64,000 bases of DNA from Candidatus Peregrinibacteria bacterium (GCA_003153355.1 PLYH01000001.1:250953-314952), one strand, 5' to 3'; counted from the first letter of the stretch, positions 34,280 to 43,920 are shown. The notes: generated from the sequence alone by a model not told the origin. Made by a program: numbers and translations.

Positions 34280-35008
34280 ATGAAATTCCCTGTATGGAAA
34301 CATAAGAGTTTTGCCGTGCCTTTCACGCTGGCAGTGCTCATTTTGAGCCAAACATCGACTTCTTATGTCCTGGCCCAGGAATCACCGCCGCCTCCGCCAC
34401 CTGCTCCTTCTCCGGCACCTTCACCTGGTGCGGGATCTACAGGCGGTTCAGGTCCTATCATCTGCGGTGATATGCCAATTAACCCAGGCACTCCTTGTCC
34501 GTTGCCAACACCTCCTGTTGCGCCAACTCCCCCGGCATCAACCCAGGCTACTACACAGGAATCGCCGACCGGTTCAAATCCTGCATCAATCACAAATCCG
34601 CCCGCTCCCGCACCAACACCATCACCCGCTCCTGCACGAGCGCCAGCCTCGCCAATCCTTTCAAACCCTGCGGCAGATGACACAGGAGTTACACCTGACC
34701 CAAGCACCTGCAAACCGTACATCTACAGCTTTATCCACTACGGCAGACGCAATAACGTCAAGGACGTCACTGAACTTCAAAACTTCCTGAACCAAAATAT
34801 CGGTGCGAATCTTACGGTCAACGGCATCTATGACCGCGCGACTTTTAATGCCGTCATAAAATTCCAGGAACTGCACTACGATGAAATCCTTAAACCATGG
34901 CACATTAAAAAAGGAACCGGCTATGTCTATTTAACAACCCGCCGCTGGATCAACATCACCAATTGCCCTGATCTGGATATTCCGATCCCAAGACTAGGGA
35001 TTCATTGA
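34280..35008 (+). CDS. Secreted protein with Pro-rich linker and peptidoglycan-binding-like domain
   Basis: 242 residues. The signal peptide (~1-32) is followed by a ~115-residue linker of Pro, Ala, Ser and Thr with one disulphide-capable CG/CP pair ('IICGDMPINPGTPCP'). The C-terminal domain 'VTELQNFLNQNIGANLTVNGIYDRATFNAVIKFQ' is a PG_binding_1-type repeat. Such proteins are common on Patescibacteria surfaces. It probably binds the cell wall, with the linker spanning it; no catalytic domain is present. It ends in TGA just before the dnaK promoter. Confidence 0.82.
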   Translation: MKFPVWKHKSFAVPFTLAVLILSQTSTSYVLAQESPPPPPPAPSPAPSPGAGSTGGSGPIICGDMPINPGTPCPLPTPPVAPTPPASTQATTQESPTGSNPASITNPPAPAPTPSPAPARAPASPILSNPAADDTGVTPDPSTCKPYIYSFIHYGRRNNVKDVTELQNFLNQNIGANLTVNGIYDRATFNAVIKFQELHYDEILKPWHIKKGTGYVYLTTRRWINITNCPDLDIPIPRLGIH

Positions 35009-35017
35009 TTTCATTTC

Positions 35018-35046
35018 TTGACTTCACTCATTTAGCACTCTATAAT
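35018..35046 (+). promoter_or_regulatory. dnaK promoter
   Basis: TTGACT (35018-35023), 17 nt, TATAAT (35041-35046); the -10 lies inside the CIRCE spacer, as at hrcA. Confidence 0.9.
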
Positions 35047-35058
35047 TTGGAGTGCTAA
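35032..35058 (+). promoter_or_regulatory. CIRCE operator (HrcA site) of dnaK
   Basis: TTAGCACTC-n9-GAGTGCTAA, exactly the consensus CIRCE sequence. Confidence 0.97.
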
Positions 35059-35094
35059 TTTGAGCATATTATAAAAATTTAACAACAAACTCTT

Positions 35095-37089
<1,995 letters not shown>

Positions 37090-37104
37090 TAAGTCTCAAT
37101 CACT

Positions 37105-37132
37105 AAAAGCCTCCGCAGACCGGGGGCTTTTT
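37105..37132 (+). terminator. dnaK intrinsic terminator
   Basis: AAAAGCCtCCG-cagac-CGGGGGCTTTTT, one G-T pair in an 11-bp stem with a T-run, 15 nt after the dnaK stop. Confidence 0.85.
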
Positions 37133-37138
37133 CAATAA

Positions 37139-37399
37139 CTATTCATAAATATCGTGCTTACCTACCGCATGGAGGAACACCGTATTTCCGTCAACAAACT
37201 CAAAAATTATCCGATAAGAATAACTGACGGAGAAAGCATAAAATCCATGATAAGCCCCATGGAGCTTATGGGTTTTCAGTGAAGGTTCAAAAGGATTTGT
37301 CACAAACCGGTCCTGTTGCTTTTCCACAAGATCCTTAATCACCGACGGAAGTTTTTTATACTGCTTGAGAAATTTCGGCGAATAAAGGATCCTGATCAT
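37139..37399 (-). CDS. RelE/ParE-superfamily toxin (YafQ-like)
   Basis: 86 residues. 'ILYSPKFLKQYKKLP' at the start, 'HKLHGAYHGFYAFSVSYSYRIIFEFVDGNTVFLHAVGKHDIYE' at the end: the RelE fold pattern with basic residues and the C-terminal His/Tyr found in mRNA-cleaving YafQ/RelE toxins. It follows the ribbon-helix-helix antitoxin with only 3 nt between, so translation is coupled. Probably a ribosome-dependent endoribonuclease that inhibits translation when unbound; a ParE-type gyrase poison cannot be fully excluded. Confidence 0.85.
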   Translation of the reverse strand: MIRILYSPKFLKQYKKLPSVIKDLVEKQQDRFVTNPFEPSLKTHKLHGAYHGFYAFSVSYSYRIIFEFVDGNTVFLHAVGKHDIYE

Positions 37400-37402
37400 A
37401 TC

Positions 37403-37618
37403 CTATCGTAAATCTTTAAAAGATTTCAATACTTTGCCTTTTCCGGCAGCAAACTCCTTCTGGCTTTGCCGAATATCTTTTAAAAGTTTCTTCGTGTTAT
37501 ATACGCGCAGAACATGGCGGATAAATTCGCTGACACTGACAAAACCCTCTTTTTTGGCTTCCTGTTTGATCATTTTAACGGTGTCTTCGGGTAAAGAAAT
37601 GTTGAGGATCTGACGCAT
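37403..37618 (-). CDS. Ribbon-helix-helix antitoxin
   Basis: 71 residues. The N-terminal ribbon-helix-helix 'QILNISLPEDTVKMIKQEAKKEGFVSVSEFIRHVLR' is followed by a charged tail that would wrap the toxin. It is the first gene of the module, in front of the RelE-like toxin. Three TGTAWTACA half-sites at 10-bp spacing cover its promoter, the expected autoregulatory operator. Start ATG 37618. Confidence 0.87.
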   Translation of the reverse strand: MRQILNISLPEDTVKMIKQEAKKEGFVSVSEFIRHVLRVYNTKKLLKDIRQSQKEFAAGKGKVLKSFKDLR

Positions 37619-37633
37619 AAGAGCTGACGATTA

Positions 37634-37662
37634 TGTAATACAGTGTATTACATTGTATTACA
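37634..37662 (-). promoter_or_regulatory. Three-half-site operator of the toxin-antitoxin module
   Basis: TGTAATACA (37634-37642), TGTATTACA (37644-37652) and TGTATTACA (37654-37662): three 9-bp units spaced exactly 10 bp apart, on one face of the helix. They cover the -10 of the module's promoter. Confidence 0.75.
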
Positions 37663-37681
37663 GTCCACCCTGAATCGTCAA
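37652..37681 (-). promoter_or_regulatory. Promoter of the antitoxin-toxin module
   Basis: On the minus strand: TTGACG (37681-37676), 18 nt, TACAAT (37657-37652), 33 nt before the antitoxin start. Confidence 0.6.
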
Positions 37682-37766
37682 ACCAGAAATAGCGAAAGAC
37701 ATCCCCACCCTACCAACCAAACATGATCAAAACATGACCGCCGCATAAATTTTTCCGAAACACTGT

Positions 37767-37772
37767 TACAAT
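37767..37772 (+). promoter_or_regulatory. Extended -10 promoter giving a leaderless exonuclease mRNA
   Basis: TGt-TACAAT ends only 6 nt before ATG 37779, so the predicted transcription start falls on the A of the start codon. Confidence 0.5.
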
Positions 37773-37778
37773 ACCCCC

Positions 37779-38516
37779 ATGCCCCTCCTCTTTCTCGACA
37801 CCGAAACCACCGACATCAACGCCGCAGCCCGCCTCATACAGCTTGCGTACAAAGACACGGGCAGCGGGGAAAGCATCAACGAATATTTCAAACCGCCCGC
37901 GCCGGTCAGCATCTCTTTTGGCGCGATGGCCGTTCATCACATCACCCCAAAAATGGTTACGGACAAACCCGCTTTCCAGGGCAGCCCGACCCAGACCAAA
38001 CTCCTCGAACTCCTCAAAGATCATCTTCTGGTTGCCCACAACGCGCCGTTCGACGTCAATATCTTACACAACGAAGGCGTCCGGGTTGAAACCGGCCGAT
38101 ACATCGATACCCTGCGCCTGGCCAAGCACCTCATCACCAGCGAACAGTACAAACTCCAATACCTGCGCTATTTCCTCAACCTGGACGCATCCGCAAACGC
38201 GGAAGCGCTCCCGCACGACGCCATGGGCGACGTCATCATTCTGGAATCCCTTTTTGAGTATCTCTCAAACGAAATCCAGAAAAAATTCACCCTGGGCGGC
38301 ACGGACGAAATCATCAAAAAAATGCTGGAACTCACCCAAACCCCGGTCCTCCTCAAAACCCTGACCTTCGGCAAATACATCAACCAAACCTTCCAGGAAG
38401 TCGCCGCCGCCGACCGCAACTACCTTGAATGGCTTTCCGCCAGCGAATCAAAAAAACCGAAAGCGGAGCAGAACGAGGAACTTGTTTATACGCTGGGGTG
38501 TTATTTGAAAAGATAA
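37779..38516 (+). CDS. DEDDh 3'-5' exonuclease with DUF3820-like C-terminus
   Basis: 245 residues. Catalytic residues of the DnaQ/RNase T fold are all present: D7 and E9 in 'FLDTETT', D92 in 'HNAPFD', and H146 with D151 in 'LPHDAMGDV'. The C-terminal 'LTFGKYINQTFQEVAAADRNYLEWL' matches the DUF3820 motif found behind exodeoxyribonuclease-X-like nucleases. It probably degrades single-stranded DNA or RNA ends in repair or defence. Its promoter -10 lies 6 nt before ATG 37779, so the mRNA is probably leaderless. It stands between a toxin-antitoxin module and the KAP/nuclease pair. Confidence 0.9.
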   Translation: MPLLFLDTETTDINAAARLIQLAYKDTGSGESINEYFKPPAPVSISFGAMAVHHITPKMVTDKPAFQGSPTQTKLLELLKDHLLVAHNAPFDVNILHNEGVRVETGRYIDTLRLAKHLITSEQYKLQYLRYFLNLDASANAEALPHDAMGDVIILESLFEYLSNEIQKKFTLGGTDEIIKKMLELTQTPVLLKTLTFGKYINQTFQEVAAADRNYLEWLSASESKKPKAEQNEELVYTLGCYLKR

Positions 38517-38536
38517 GGACCAGTGTCCAGGAAAAA

Positions 38537-38592
38537 ATCCGGTTGAAGGGACGGATGCCCCTCCGGCCGAGGGGAGGTTGTGGATAAGAAAT
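38537..38592 (+). pseudogene. Possible decayed copy of the dnaK 3' end
   Basis: This stretch resembles the last 54 bases of dnaK: both start with CCGGTTGAAG and end with GTTGTGGATAArAAATAA, with a weaker, 2-nt-longer middle. Both are followed by a GC-rich terminator with A and T runs. It is short and non-functional; the match could still be chance or a fragment left by insertion of the exonuclease and toxin-antitoxin segment. Confidence 0.4.
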
Positions 38593-38607
38593 AACTTTTG
38601 TACAGTC

Positions 38608-38637
38608 AAAAAAGGCCGCCAGTACTGGCGGCCTTTT
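38608..38637. terminator. Bidirectional intrinsic terminator (perfect palindrome)
   Basis: A 14-bp perfect stem, AAAAGGCCGCCAGT / ACTGGCGGCCTTTT, with no spare loop bases, between the convergent exonuclease and PD-(D/E)XK genes. Confidence 0.85.
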
Positions 38638-38656
38638 AAAATTAATACTGAAAAAA

Positions 38657-39595
38657 CTATTTCATCTCTTTCTTGTATGCAAGCTCAATAAGCGGCATTA
38701 AAGTAACCAAATCAGCTGCACTGTGCAAAGTATACACTGCCTCATGACTTTTTTGGTTATAGCTATCAGGAGGTAAAAGTGTAAAATCCATAGCACTTTT
38801 TTTATTTATTCTAAGAAAAAAAGTTAGATCTTTTCTCCCAGAAAACTGAACACCAAAAATATTTAAATAACTATTCTTGAAGGAACAATGATCACCATTA
38901 AAACTCGACACCAACTCCCATTTCTTCTCTTTTATAAAAGATTGAATTTGGCTTACATATGTTAAAAAACTTTCTGCTGTATCAGGATATTTCTCTTTAT
39001 AATAATTATCATCATGTAGAATTGCAGCTTTCACTATTTTTACTTTATGTTCAACCAGTGGCTCCATCTGATGTACATAAAAAATGGTTTCATCTTCATC
39101 TTGAAAACGCTTTACCACAAAAAGTTCTACCTCGTTATTAATATTGTGAAGATTTTCTAAAGTTGACTTAGCAAAACTTGGGGCAATAATAATTGTTCTA
39201 ATCTTTAGATTATCCCAATCAACATCTTCAATTCCTTCAACTTTTTCATCTTCAAAAAGAATTTTTATTCCATTTGGATCCATTTCTGCCCATGTAGCAT
39301 ATCCTAAAATTTGTGCAATTACCTTAGTATCTACCTCAACATTTTTCATTTCAATAATACAAATATTTTTTTCAGCATCGATTCCCATCAAATCCGGTCT
39401 GCCCATTTTATTTCCACCACGAACCTGACGTTTTAAACAAAAAATTTCTTTCAACATATCAGGTAACTTACAAATCGTATCCTCAAATTCCGCCTCATTT
39501 AAGAAAGGCTTTTCTTTCATCAACTTATGTCCTTCCATTCTATTAACAAAAACATAAGCTTCAGGTAACTCTGGTAAAAATTGGGATGATGCCAT
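38657..39595 (-). CDS. PD-(D/E)XK nuclease, NucS/DUF91-like with C-terminal DUF5655-like region
   Basis: 312 residues from ATG 39595; the frame continues 12 codons upstream but starts there only weakly. The nuclease core is 'GRPDLMGIDAEKNICIIEMK', giving D68 and E82-x-K84, followed by 'VIAQILGYATWAEMDP', the helix that packs behind the active site in NucS-like and other PD-(D/E)XK enzymes. The C-terminal ~120 residues resemble the DUF5655-type domain seen in some DUF91 proteins. The gene is clearly A/T-rich compared with its housekeeping neighbours and is divergent from the KAP NTPase, suggesting joint transfer and a defence role. Confidence 0.72.
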   Translation of the reverse strand: MASSQFLPELPEAYVFVNRMEGHKLMKEKPFLNEAEFEDTICKLPDMLKEIFCLKRQVRGGNKMGRPDLMGIDAEKNICIIEMKNVEVDTKVIAQILGYATWAEMDPNGIKILFEDEKVEGIEDVDWDNLKIRTIIIAPSFAKSTLENLHNINNEVELFVVKRFQDEDETIFYVHQMEPLVEHKVKIVKAAILHDDNYYKEKYPDTAESFLTYVSQIQSFIKEKKWELVSSFNGDHCSFKNSYLNIFGVQFSGRKDLTFFLRINKKSAMDFTLLPPDSYNQKSHEAVYTLHSAADLVTLMPLIELAYKKEMK

Positions 39596-39713
39596 ACGAA
39601 AAATATAAAATATCCTAATATTATAATACATTTCCGGAGAATTAGCAATTATATCGCGTATTTAGGCTTCTAGGTAGCCAACATGAACAATAGCCACATT
39701 AAAATAAAAATGG

Positions 39714-39719
39714 TATAAT
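39714..39719 (+). promoter_or_regulatory. Extended -10 promoter of the KAP NTPase gene
   Basis: TGg-TATAAT, 21 nt before ATG 39741; no good -35. It lies in the 145-bp divergent spacer. Confidence 0.6.
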
Positions 39720-39740
39720 AAACAAACATAATAAAAAATT

Positions 39741-42302
39741 ATGCTCGATGAACTTGGAAGGACACCCTATGCAGTAAAAATAGCTTCAGAAATAGAAGAG
39801 AAATATAAAAATGAACTAGAAGCTTACGAACAAAATAATAAGCACGAAAGAGAAAACATTATTTTCGCAATTTCAGGAAAATGGGGCGAGGGGAAAAGCG
39901 GCCTTTTAGATTTAATTGAAGAGGAATTACAAAAAAGAAAATTTCAAATCATAAGATTTAATCCTTGGAAATACTCACAAAAGGATATTTCACTAAAACG
40001 AGCTTTCCTGAGAACCATTAACAAAGAATTAAATCTAAAATTTGATCTTGAAGATTTATATTTTGATAGAAGTAAAACAAAATTCAATCTTAAAAATTTA
40101 ATATTAAATTCATTTTGGTGGATTTTATTGTTATTTGCAATAACTGTGTTCTGTTTAATTTTAGTCCCATACATAAATAGATATAATTTCACTTATTGGA
40201 ACATTGATATAACAAATAATGTTTTAAACCACATAGAAGGATTCATAAATACATACAAAGAATTTATCCTTGCAATAGTAATAATCCCAATAATCACTTC
40301 AATTACTATTAGCAAAAGAGCTGGAAATATAGCAACGGCTGAAGAATTTGAGGAAATTTTTAAAAAAATGTTAGAGGGAAAAGAAAAAATTGTTATCTTT
40401 ATTGATGATCTAGATCGTTGCAATGCTAAAACTGTTAAAATAATTTTGGATTCACTCCGAACATTTTTTCAAAACCCAGAATGTTCTTTTATTATTACAG
40501 GTGATCATACTGTCATTGAAAGAGCTGCTGGAGAAGCACTAGATTTAGACAAAAATGTCGGTGAACAAATAAAAACAAAAGAAGGTCGAAGATTTTTAAA
40601 AAAACTATTTGATGTTTACTGGAGATTGCCCAAGCCAACCCCACATCAATTTAGCAACTTTGTAGATATCAAATTAAAAAAACTTAACCTTGATGAAGTA
40701 CAAAAAACATACCTAAAATTATATTTAACAGATGAAGATTTATTTGAAAGTAATCTGAGGCATGTCATAAGATTCGTCGATAAATTACGTTTTGCAATTG
40801 AGACACTCCACTTACAATTAAAAGAATTTACTGACTCAAACGATGATTCATCTAAAGATTCACGTAAAGCTATAGAAGATATTTTAAAAAATCCTTCATT
40901 ACTTGCAAAAATCCTGCTTATTGAAGAATTTCTTTATCCACTATATGAAGGGTTAATTATTCATCCCGAAGAATACATAAATCATGAAATAAAAATAAGA
41001 AATGACATTAACACACAAGAACTTAAAATAAACAATATCCCAATAACTGATAAAAAATATTTGCCTGATCCAATTGATATACAAAAATACATTTCGATCG
41101 TAAATTCAATGCCGAAATTTACTGATGAAGAAAACACAATAATTCATGAAGCAGCCAGTTATTTCTTTTTCTCAGGAACAACCGGGTTACCAAGCTCAAT
41201 AGGACCTGATGAAACAAAATTAGTTGAATACTTAAAAAACGGCCAATTAGTTGAAAAATTGGGAAAAGCATTACAAGCCACGACACAAGATGCAAACAAA
41301 AAATTTGCTCAAAGATCAATAAACGAATTCGACAAAACTGAGGATATAAATGAAAAGATAACAATTCTTACTGAAATAACAAAAATGTGCGAATTGATCG
41401 AAGAATGGTGTATTGTTTTAAATCAAATAAATGAAAAAATATATTCATTGCCATCTGACAAACATAAAGAATTAATAAAATTGTTTTTCCAAGCAGCACT
41501 AGCTAAGGATCCAAGTATTATAATCAAAATAAAAAATGAAAAGCCTGATTTATTTGAAAACTTTTGGGAAGTTTTCAACAATACGCAACAGATAGATGAA
41601 AAAACAAAAAATTTTATTAAAAAAGAAATAATTATAAAATCACTTGAAAAATCAAATTTGAATTTAAAAAATGTCTGTTTCTATATAAAAAAATACAATA
41701 TAAAAGAAATTGAAACCGAACTGAAAAAAAACTTAAATGATTTAGAATCACACAAAATTTACCTAGAAAATCTAAAATCTATTAATTTAATTGAAGAACC
41801 ATTAGGTAAATACATTAAAGAAAATTTAATCGAAAATTGTAAAATAGAAAATCTATCATGGATCTTAACTAACAAAGAATACTTAAAAGAATTAAATATT
41901 TATGAAAAAATAAAACAAAATATAATAAAAAACGCTGAATATAACAATAATATCTTTACGATTATTGAAAATTCAAACGAAATGGAATTAGATGAGCAAG
42001 ATAAAAAACAAATATTTGATAATATAAAAAAACTAATTTCTAAATGGTCAAAAACTAATTTAATTTTTGTAGAAAAAACTAGAGATTTCCTGACAAAAGA
42101 TCAAAGGATCGAAATTTTTAAATTAATATTACCTTTAGCAGAAAAACAACAACAAAAAATAAAAAATAATATGCTAAATTTATTAAAAAAAGATCAATTA
42201 TTTTGGCACGACTTAACCTACGAAGAAATTAATTCAGCAATTGATAGACTGAAAAATAAAACAATTAAAAAACAGGTAAAAAAAACATGGGAAAAAGACT
42301 AA
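39741..42302 (+). CDS. KAP-family membrane P-loop NTPase
   Basis: 853 residues. Walker A is G46-K-W-G-E-G-K-S53 and Walker B 'IVIFIDDLDR' at about 217-226. 'FNPWKYSQKD' and the two membrane helices inserted between the Walker motifs (~125-145, ~174-190) are hallmarks of the KAP family (Kidins220/PifA type). The C-terminal ~450 residues are Lys/Glu/Asn-rich and helical, without a known domain. The F-plasmid protein PifA, which excludes phage T7, is a KAP NTPase; most others are uncharacterised. Base composition is extremely A/T-rich (many AAA, ATA and AAT codons), unlike the flanking genes, pointing to horizontal transfer. Divergent partner: PD-(D/E)XK nuclease. Confidence 0.88.
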   Translation: MLDELGRTPYAVKIASEIEEKYKNELEAYEQNNKHERENIIFAISGKWGEGKSGLLDLIEEELQKRKFQIIRFNPWKYSQKDISLKRAFLRTINKELNLKFDLEDLYFDRSKTKFNLKNLILNSFWWILLLFAITVFCLILVPYINRYNFTYWNIDITNNVLNHIEGFINTYKEFILAIVIIPIITSITISKRAGNIATAEEFEEIFKKMLEGKEKIVIFIDDLDRCNAKTVKIILDSLRTFFQNPECSFIITGDHTVIERAAGEALDLDKNVGEQIKTKEGRRFLKKLFDVYWRLPKPTPHQFSNFVDIKLKKLNLDEVQKTYLKLYLTDEDLFESNLRHVIRFVDKLRFAIETLHLQLKEFTDSNDDSSKDSRKAIEDILKNPSLLAKILLIEEFLYPLYEGLIIHPEEYINHEIKIRNDINTQELKINNIPITDKKYLPDPIDIQKYISIVNSMPKFTDEENTIIHEAASYFFFSGTTGLPSSIGPDETKLVEYLKNGQLVEKLGKALQATTQDANKKFAQRSINEFDKTEDINEKITILTEITKMCELIEEWCIVLNQINEKIYSLPSDKHKELIKLFFQAALAKDPSIIIKIKNEKPDLFENFWEVFNNTQQIDEKTKNFIKKEIIIKSLEKSNLNLKNVCFYIKKYNIKEIETELKKNLNDLESHKIYLENLKSINLIEEPLGKYIKENLIENCKIENLSWILTNKEYLKELNIYEKIKQNIIKNAEYNNNIFTIIENSNEMELDEQDKKQIFDNIKKLISKWSKTNLIFVEKTRDFLTKDQRIEIFKLILPLAEKQQQKIKNNMLNLLKKDQLFWHDLTYEEINSAIDRLKNKTIKKQVKKTWEKD

Positions 42303-42455
42303 CTAATTTAGCAATAACACATCTCCGCACTTCGCACCTCTACTCCCCCGCCTCCGCCGACCCTTTCAAGCTCTCCCCAGCAAGATTGAGCTCTTCTTAA
42401 AATGTCCGCGCGCAACCTAGACAACCCCCAAATAAAACTCTAATCTGACCCCGCT

Positions 42456-42554
42456 TTTATCAAGAGACGGCGAGAGCCCTGGCTCCATGACCCGTCAGCA
42501 ACCTGCCCGCGCGCGAAGCGCATACGGCAAGGTGCTCCAACCAGAGTTGATAAA
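42456..42554 (+). promoter_or_regulatory. SAM-I/SAM-IV-clan riboswitch, copy 1
   Basis: A 99-nt aptamer closed by P1 TTTATCAA / TTGATAAA. It has the family core: 'ATCAAGAGACGGCGAG' with the kink-turn, 'CCTGG', 'CATGACCC', 'AGCAACCTGCC' and 'GGCAAGGTGCTCCAACCAGAG'. The start codon of the short ORF is only 9 nt after P1, leaving no room for a terminator, so control would be translational. S-adenosylmethionine as ligand follows from the conserved core. Confidence 0.85.
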
Positions 42555-42563
42555 TACACCCTT

Positions 42564-42698
42564 ATGTCCAACGGTTTCGCTTTCATTCCAAACAGGCTCA
42601 CGGTGGCGCACAGGTTCGAGCTCAACGTTTTTCCGCTCAACGTCCTTTTCATGTCCGCGAAAATATCTACCTACGATCCCTGGAAAGGGCGAATTTAG
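42564..42698 (+). pseudogene. Truncated copy of the riboswitch-controlled 141-residue protein
   Basis: The first 34 codons match the gene at 43495: the differences are three silent codons and one Val/Ile change. Then the sequence diverges, reads about ten unrelated codons and stops at TAG 42696. It is a remnant of a duplicated gene. The silent pattern of differences shows that the frame has been under selection in the past. Confidence 0.85.
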
Positions 42699-42735
42699 GA
42701 TGTTTTAACAAATCCTTCATCTCCCGGTGCTAAGA

Positions 42736-42765
42736 TTGACAGGCAAGCGGGCAACGGGTTATCTT
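42736..42765 (+). promoter_or_regulatory. Promoter of the VapBC-type module
   Basis: TTGACA (42736-42741), 18 nt, TATCTT (42760-42765), 22 nt before ATG 42788. Confidence 0.5.
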
Positions 42766-42787
42766 TGAACTACCGTAACTCCTCACA

Positions 42788-42994
42788 ATGATGACCAAAG
42801 TAATTGATGGAAAAATTGAAAACGGAAAAATTATTCCCAAAACTCCGTTATCCCCAAAATTGAACAATGCTTCGGTGAAGATTTACGTATGGATAAAAAC
42901 ATCAGTAAATAAAACGAATTATTTTGGCAAAGGAAAAGGTATCTATGGTGATGCCTTAAAATATCAGAAAAAAATGCGCAGCGAGTGGAAATAA
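42788..42994 (+). CDS. Antitoxin-like small protein upstream of the PIN toxin
   Basis: 68 residues (ATG 42788, with a second ATG directly after). The N-terminal half, 'KVIDGKIENGKIIPKTPL', resembles the short beta-hairpin start of AF0104/UPF0175-like or DUF104-type antitoxins. The C-terminal part is basic with a Lys/Gly/Tyr-rich region. It lies 15 nt before a VapC-like toxin, the standard antitoxin position. I cannot place the family firmly; the call rests on position, size and general pattern. Confidence 0.68.
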   Translation: MMTKVIDGKIENGKIIPKTPLSPKLNNASVKIYVWIKTSVNKTNYFGKGKGIYGDALKYQKKMRSEWK

Positions 42995-43009
42995 TTTATC
43001 TTAAAAGAT

Positions 43010-43378
43010 ATGAAAAAGTGTCTTCTGGACACAAATATCGTGATTTTATATTTGGCGGGAATCGAAGAAGTCAGGCCATATGTTGAAAGTACAAAATATT
43101 ATTCATATATTTCCGCCATCACCGTCACTGAATTGCTTGCAAAATCCGATCTCTCAAAAAGCGAACAAAAGTTAATCCTGGGAGTTATAAGTAAATTTGA
43201 TGTTATAGATTTTGATACGAATGTCGCCTACGCTGCCGCTGATCTCAAACGAAAACATAAAAGCTTAAAAACTCCTGATGCTGTTTTAGCGGCTACGGCT
43301 CACGTCCATTCTTTAGTCCTTGTTTCGAGAGATAAAAATTTCAAAAAAATCAAAGAAATTAAGGTTGAAGAACCATAA
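43010..43378 (+). CDS. vapC: VapC-type PIN-domain toxin
   Basis: 122 residues with the four acidic PIN residues: D7 ('LLDTNI'), E41 ('TVTELLAK'), D90 ('LKTPDAVLAATA') and D108 ('VSRDKNF'). VapC toxins are Mg-dependent ribonucleases that usually cut tRNA or rRNA. It follows its presumed antitoxin by 15 nt. The pair lies exactly between the two copies of the riboswitch cassette; the second cassette begins 6 nt after the vapC stop, so homologous recombination between the copies would remove the module. Confidence 0.9.
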   Translation: MKKCLLDTNIVILYLAGIEEVRPYVESTKYYSYISAITVTELLAKSDLSKSEQKLILGVISKFDVIDFDTNVAYAAADLKRKHKSLKTPDAVLAATAHVHSLVLVSRDKNFKKIKEIKVEEP

Positions 43379-43386
43379 TTTTCCCT

Positions 43387-43485
43387 TTTATCAAGAGACG
43401 GCGAGAGCCCTGGCTCCATGACCCGTCAGCAACCTGCCCGCGCGCGAAGCGCGTAACGTAAGGTGCTCCAACCAGAGTTGATAAA
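43387..43485 (+). promoter_or_regulatory. SAM-I/SAM-IV-clan riboswitch, copy 2
   Basis: Same 99-nt aptamer as copy 1, closed by TTTATCAA / TTGATAAA. The only differences are four bases in the 3' arm of the variable hairpin ('GCGCGTAACGTAAGG' here), which leave the conserved core untouched. ATG 43495 comes 9 nt after P1. No promoter is obvious between the vapC stop and the aptamer, so transcription may come from the VapBC unit or an unseen promoter. Confidence 0.87.
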
Positions 43486-43494
43486 TACACCCTT

Positions 43495-43920
43495 ATGTCC
43501 AACGGTTTCGCTTTCATTCCAAACAGGCTCACGGTAGCGCACAGATTCGAGCTCAACATCTTCCCGCTCAACGTCCTTTTCATGTCCGCGAAAATAGAGA
43601 ACGGCGTAAGAATTTCCGGTACCGCGCTCTATGAGCCGGACCTTTCCAGCTACACCGATGACGGCCGCACCCAGCGCCTGGTCTATTTCAACAAACATGA
43701 ACGCGACCTGGACAACGGCCGCGACTGGTGGCTGGAAATCCGCTTCGACCAACAGACCCGCCAATATCGGGGCACAAAATACTGCCGCGAGGAAGCGGTA
43801 CGGATCGCCGGAGACACGCACCCTTCGGTCGACGCCCACTGGCACCGCTTTTTCATCAGCTTCACGAAGGACGGCCTGAGCAACGGGGAGAAGTGCAAAT
43901 TCTCACAGCAATCGTTGTAA
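43495..43920 (+). CDS. Unknown 141-residue protein controlled by a SAM-clan riboswitch
   Basis: 141 residues, soluble, no signal peptide. It is rich in aromatic, Arg and Asp residues, with a probably beta-rich N-terminal half ('FAFIPNRLTVAHRFELNIFPLNVLF') and a charged middle ('YFNKHERDLDNGRDWWLEIRF'). The two cysteines are far apart. No family is recognised; it is not a methionine-pathway enzyme or transporter of the kinds usually found behind SAM riboswitches. The truncated copy at 42564 differs mostly at silent positions, so it is a genuine coding sequence. The riboswitch ends 9 nt before its start. The stop is followed by a 21-nt tail shared with copy 1. Confidence 0.82.
   Translation: MSNGFAFIPNRLTVAHRFELNIFPLNVLFMSAKIENGVRISGTALYEPDLSSYTDDGRTQRLVYFNKHERDLDNGRDWWLEIRFDQQTRQYRGTKYCREEAVRIAGDTHPSVDAHWHRFFISFTKDGLSNGEKCKFSQQSL

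Larger units (their letters stand above)
42454..42722 (+). repeat. Riboswitch cassette, copy 1 (internally deleted)
   Basis: The first 212 nt (42454-42665) are about 96% identical to 43385-43596 without gaps; I count nine differences. A second matching piece of 21 nt (42692-42712) equals 43921-43941, and TCATCT follows at the same 4-nt offset. The ~325 nt that lie between these pieces in copy 2 are replaced here by 26 nt. Confidence 0.9.
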
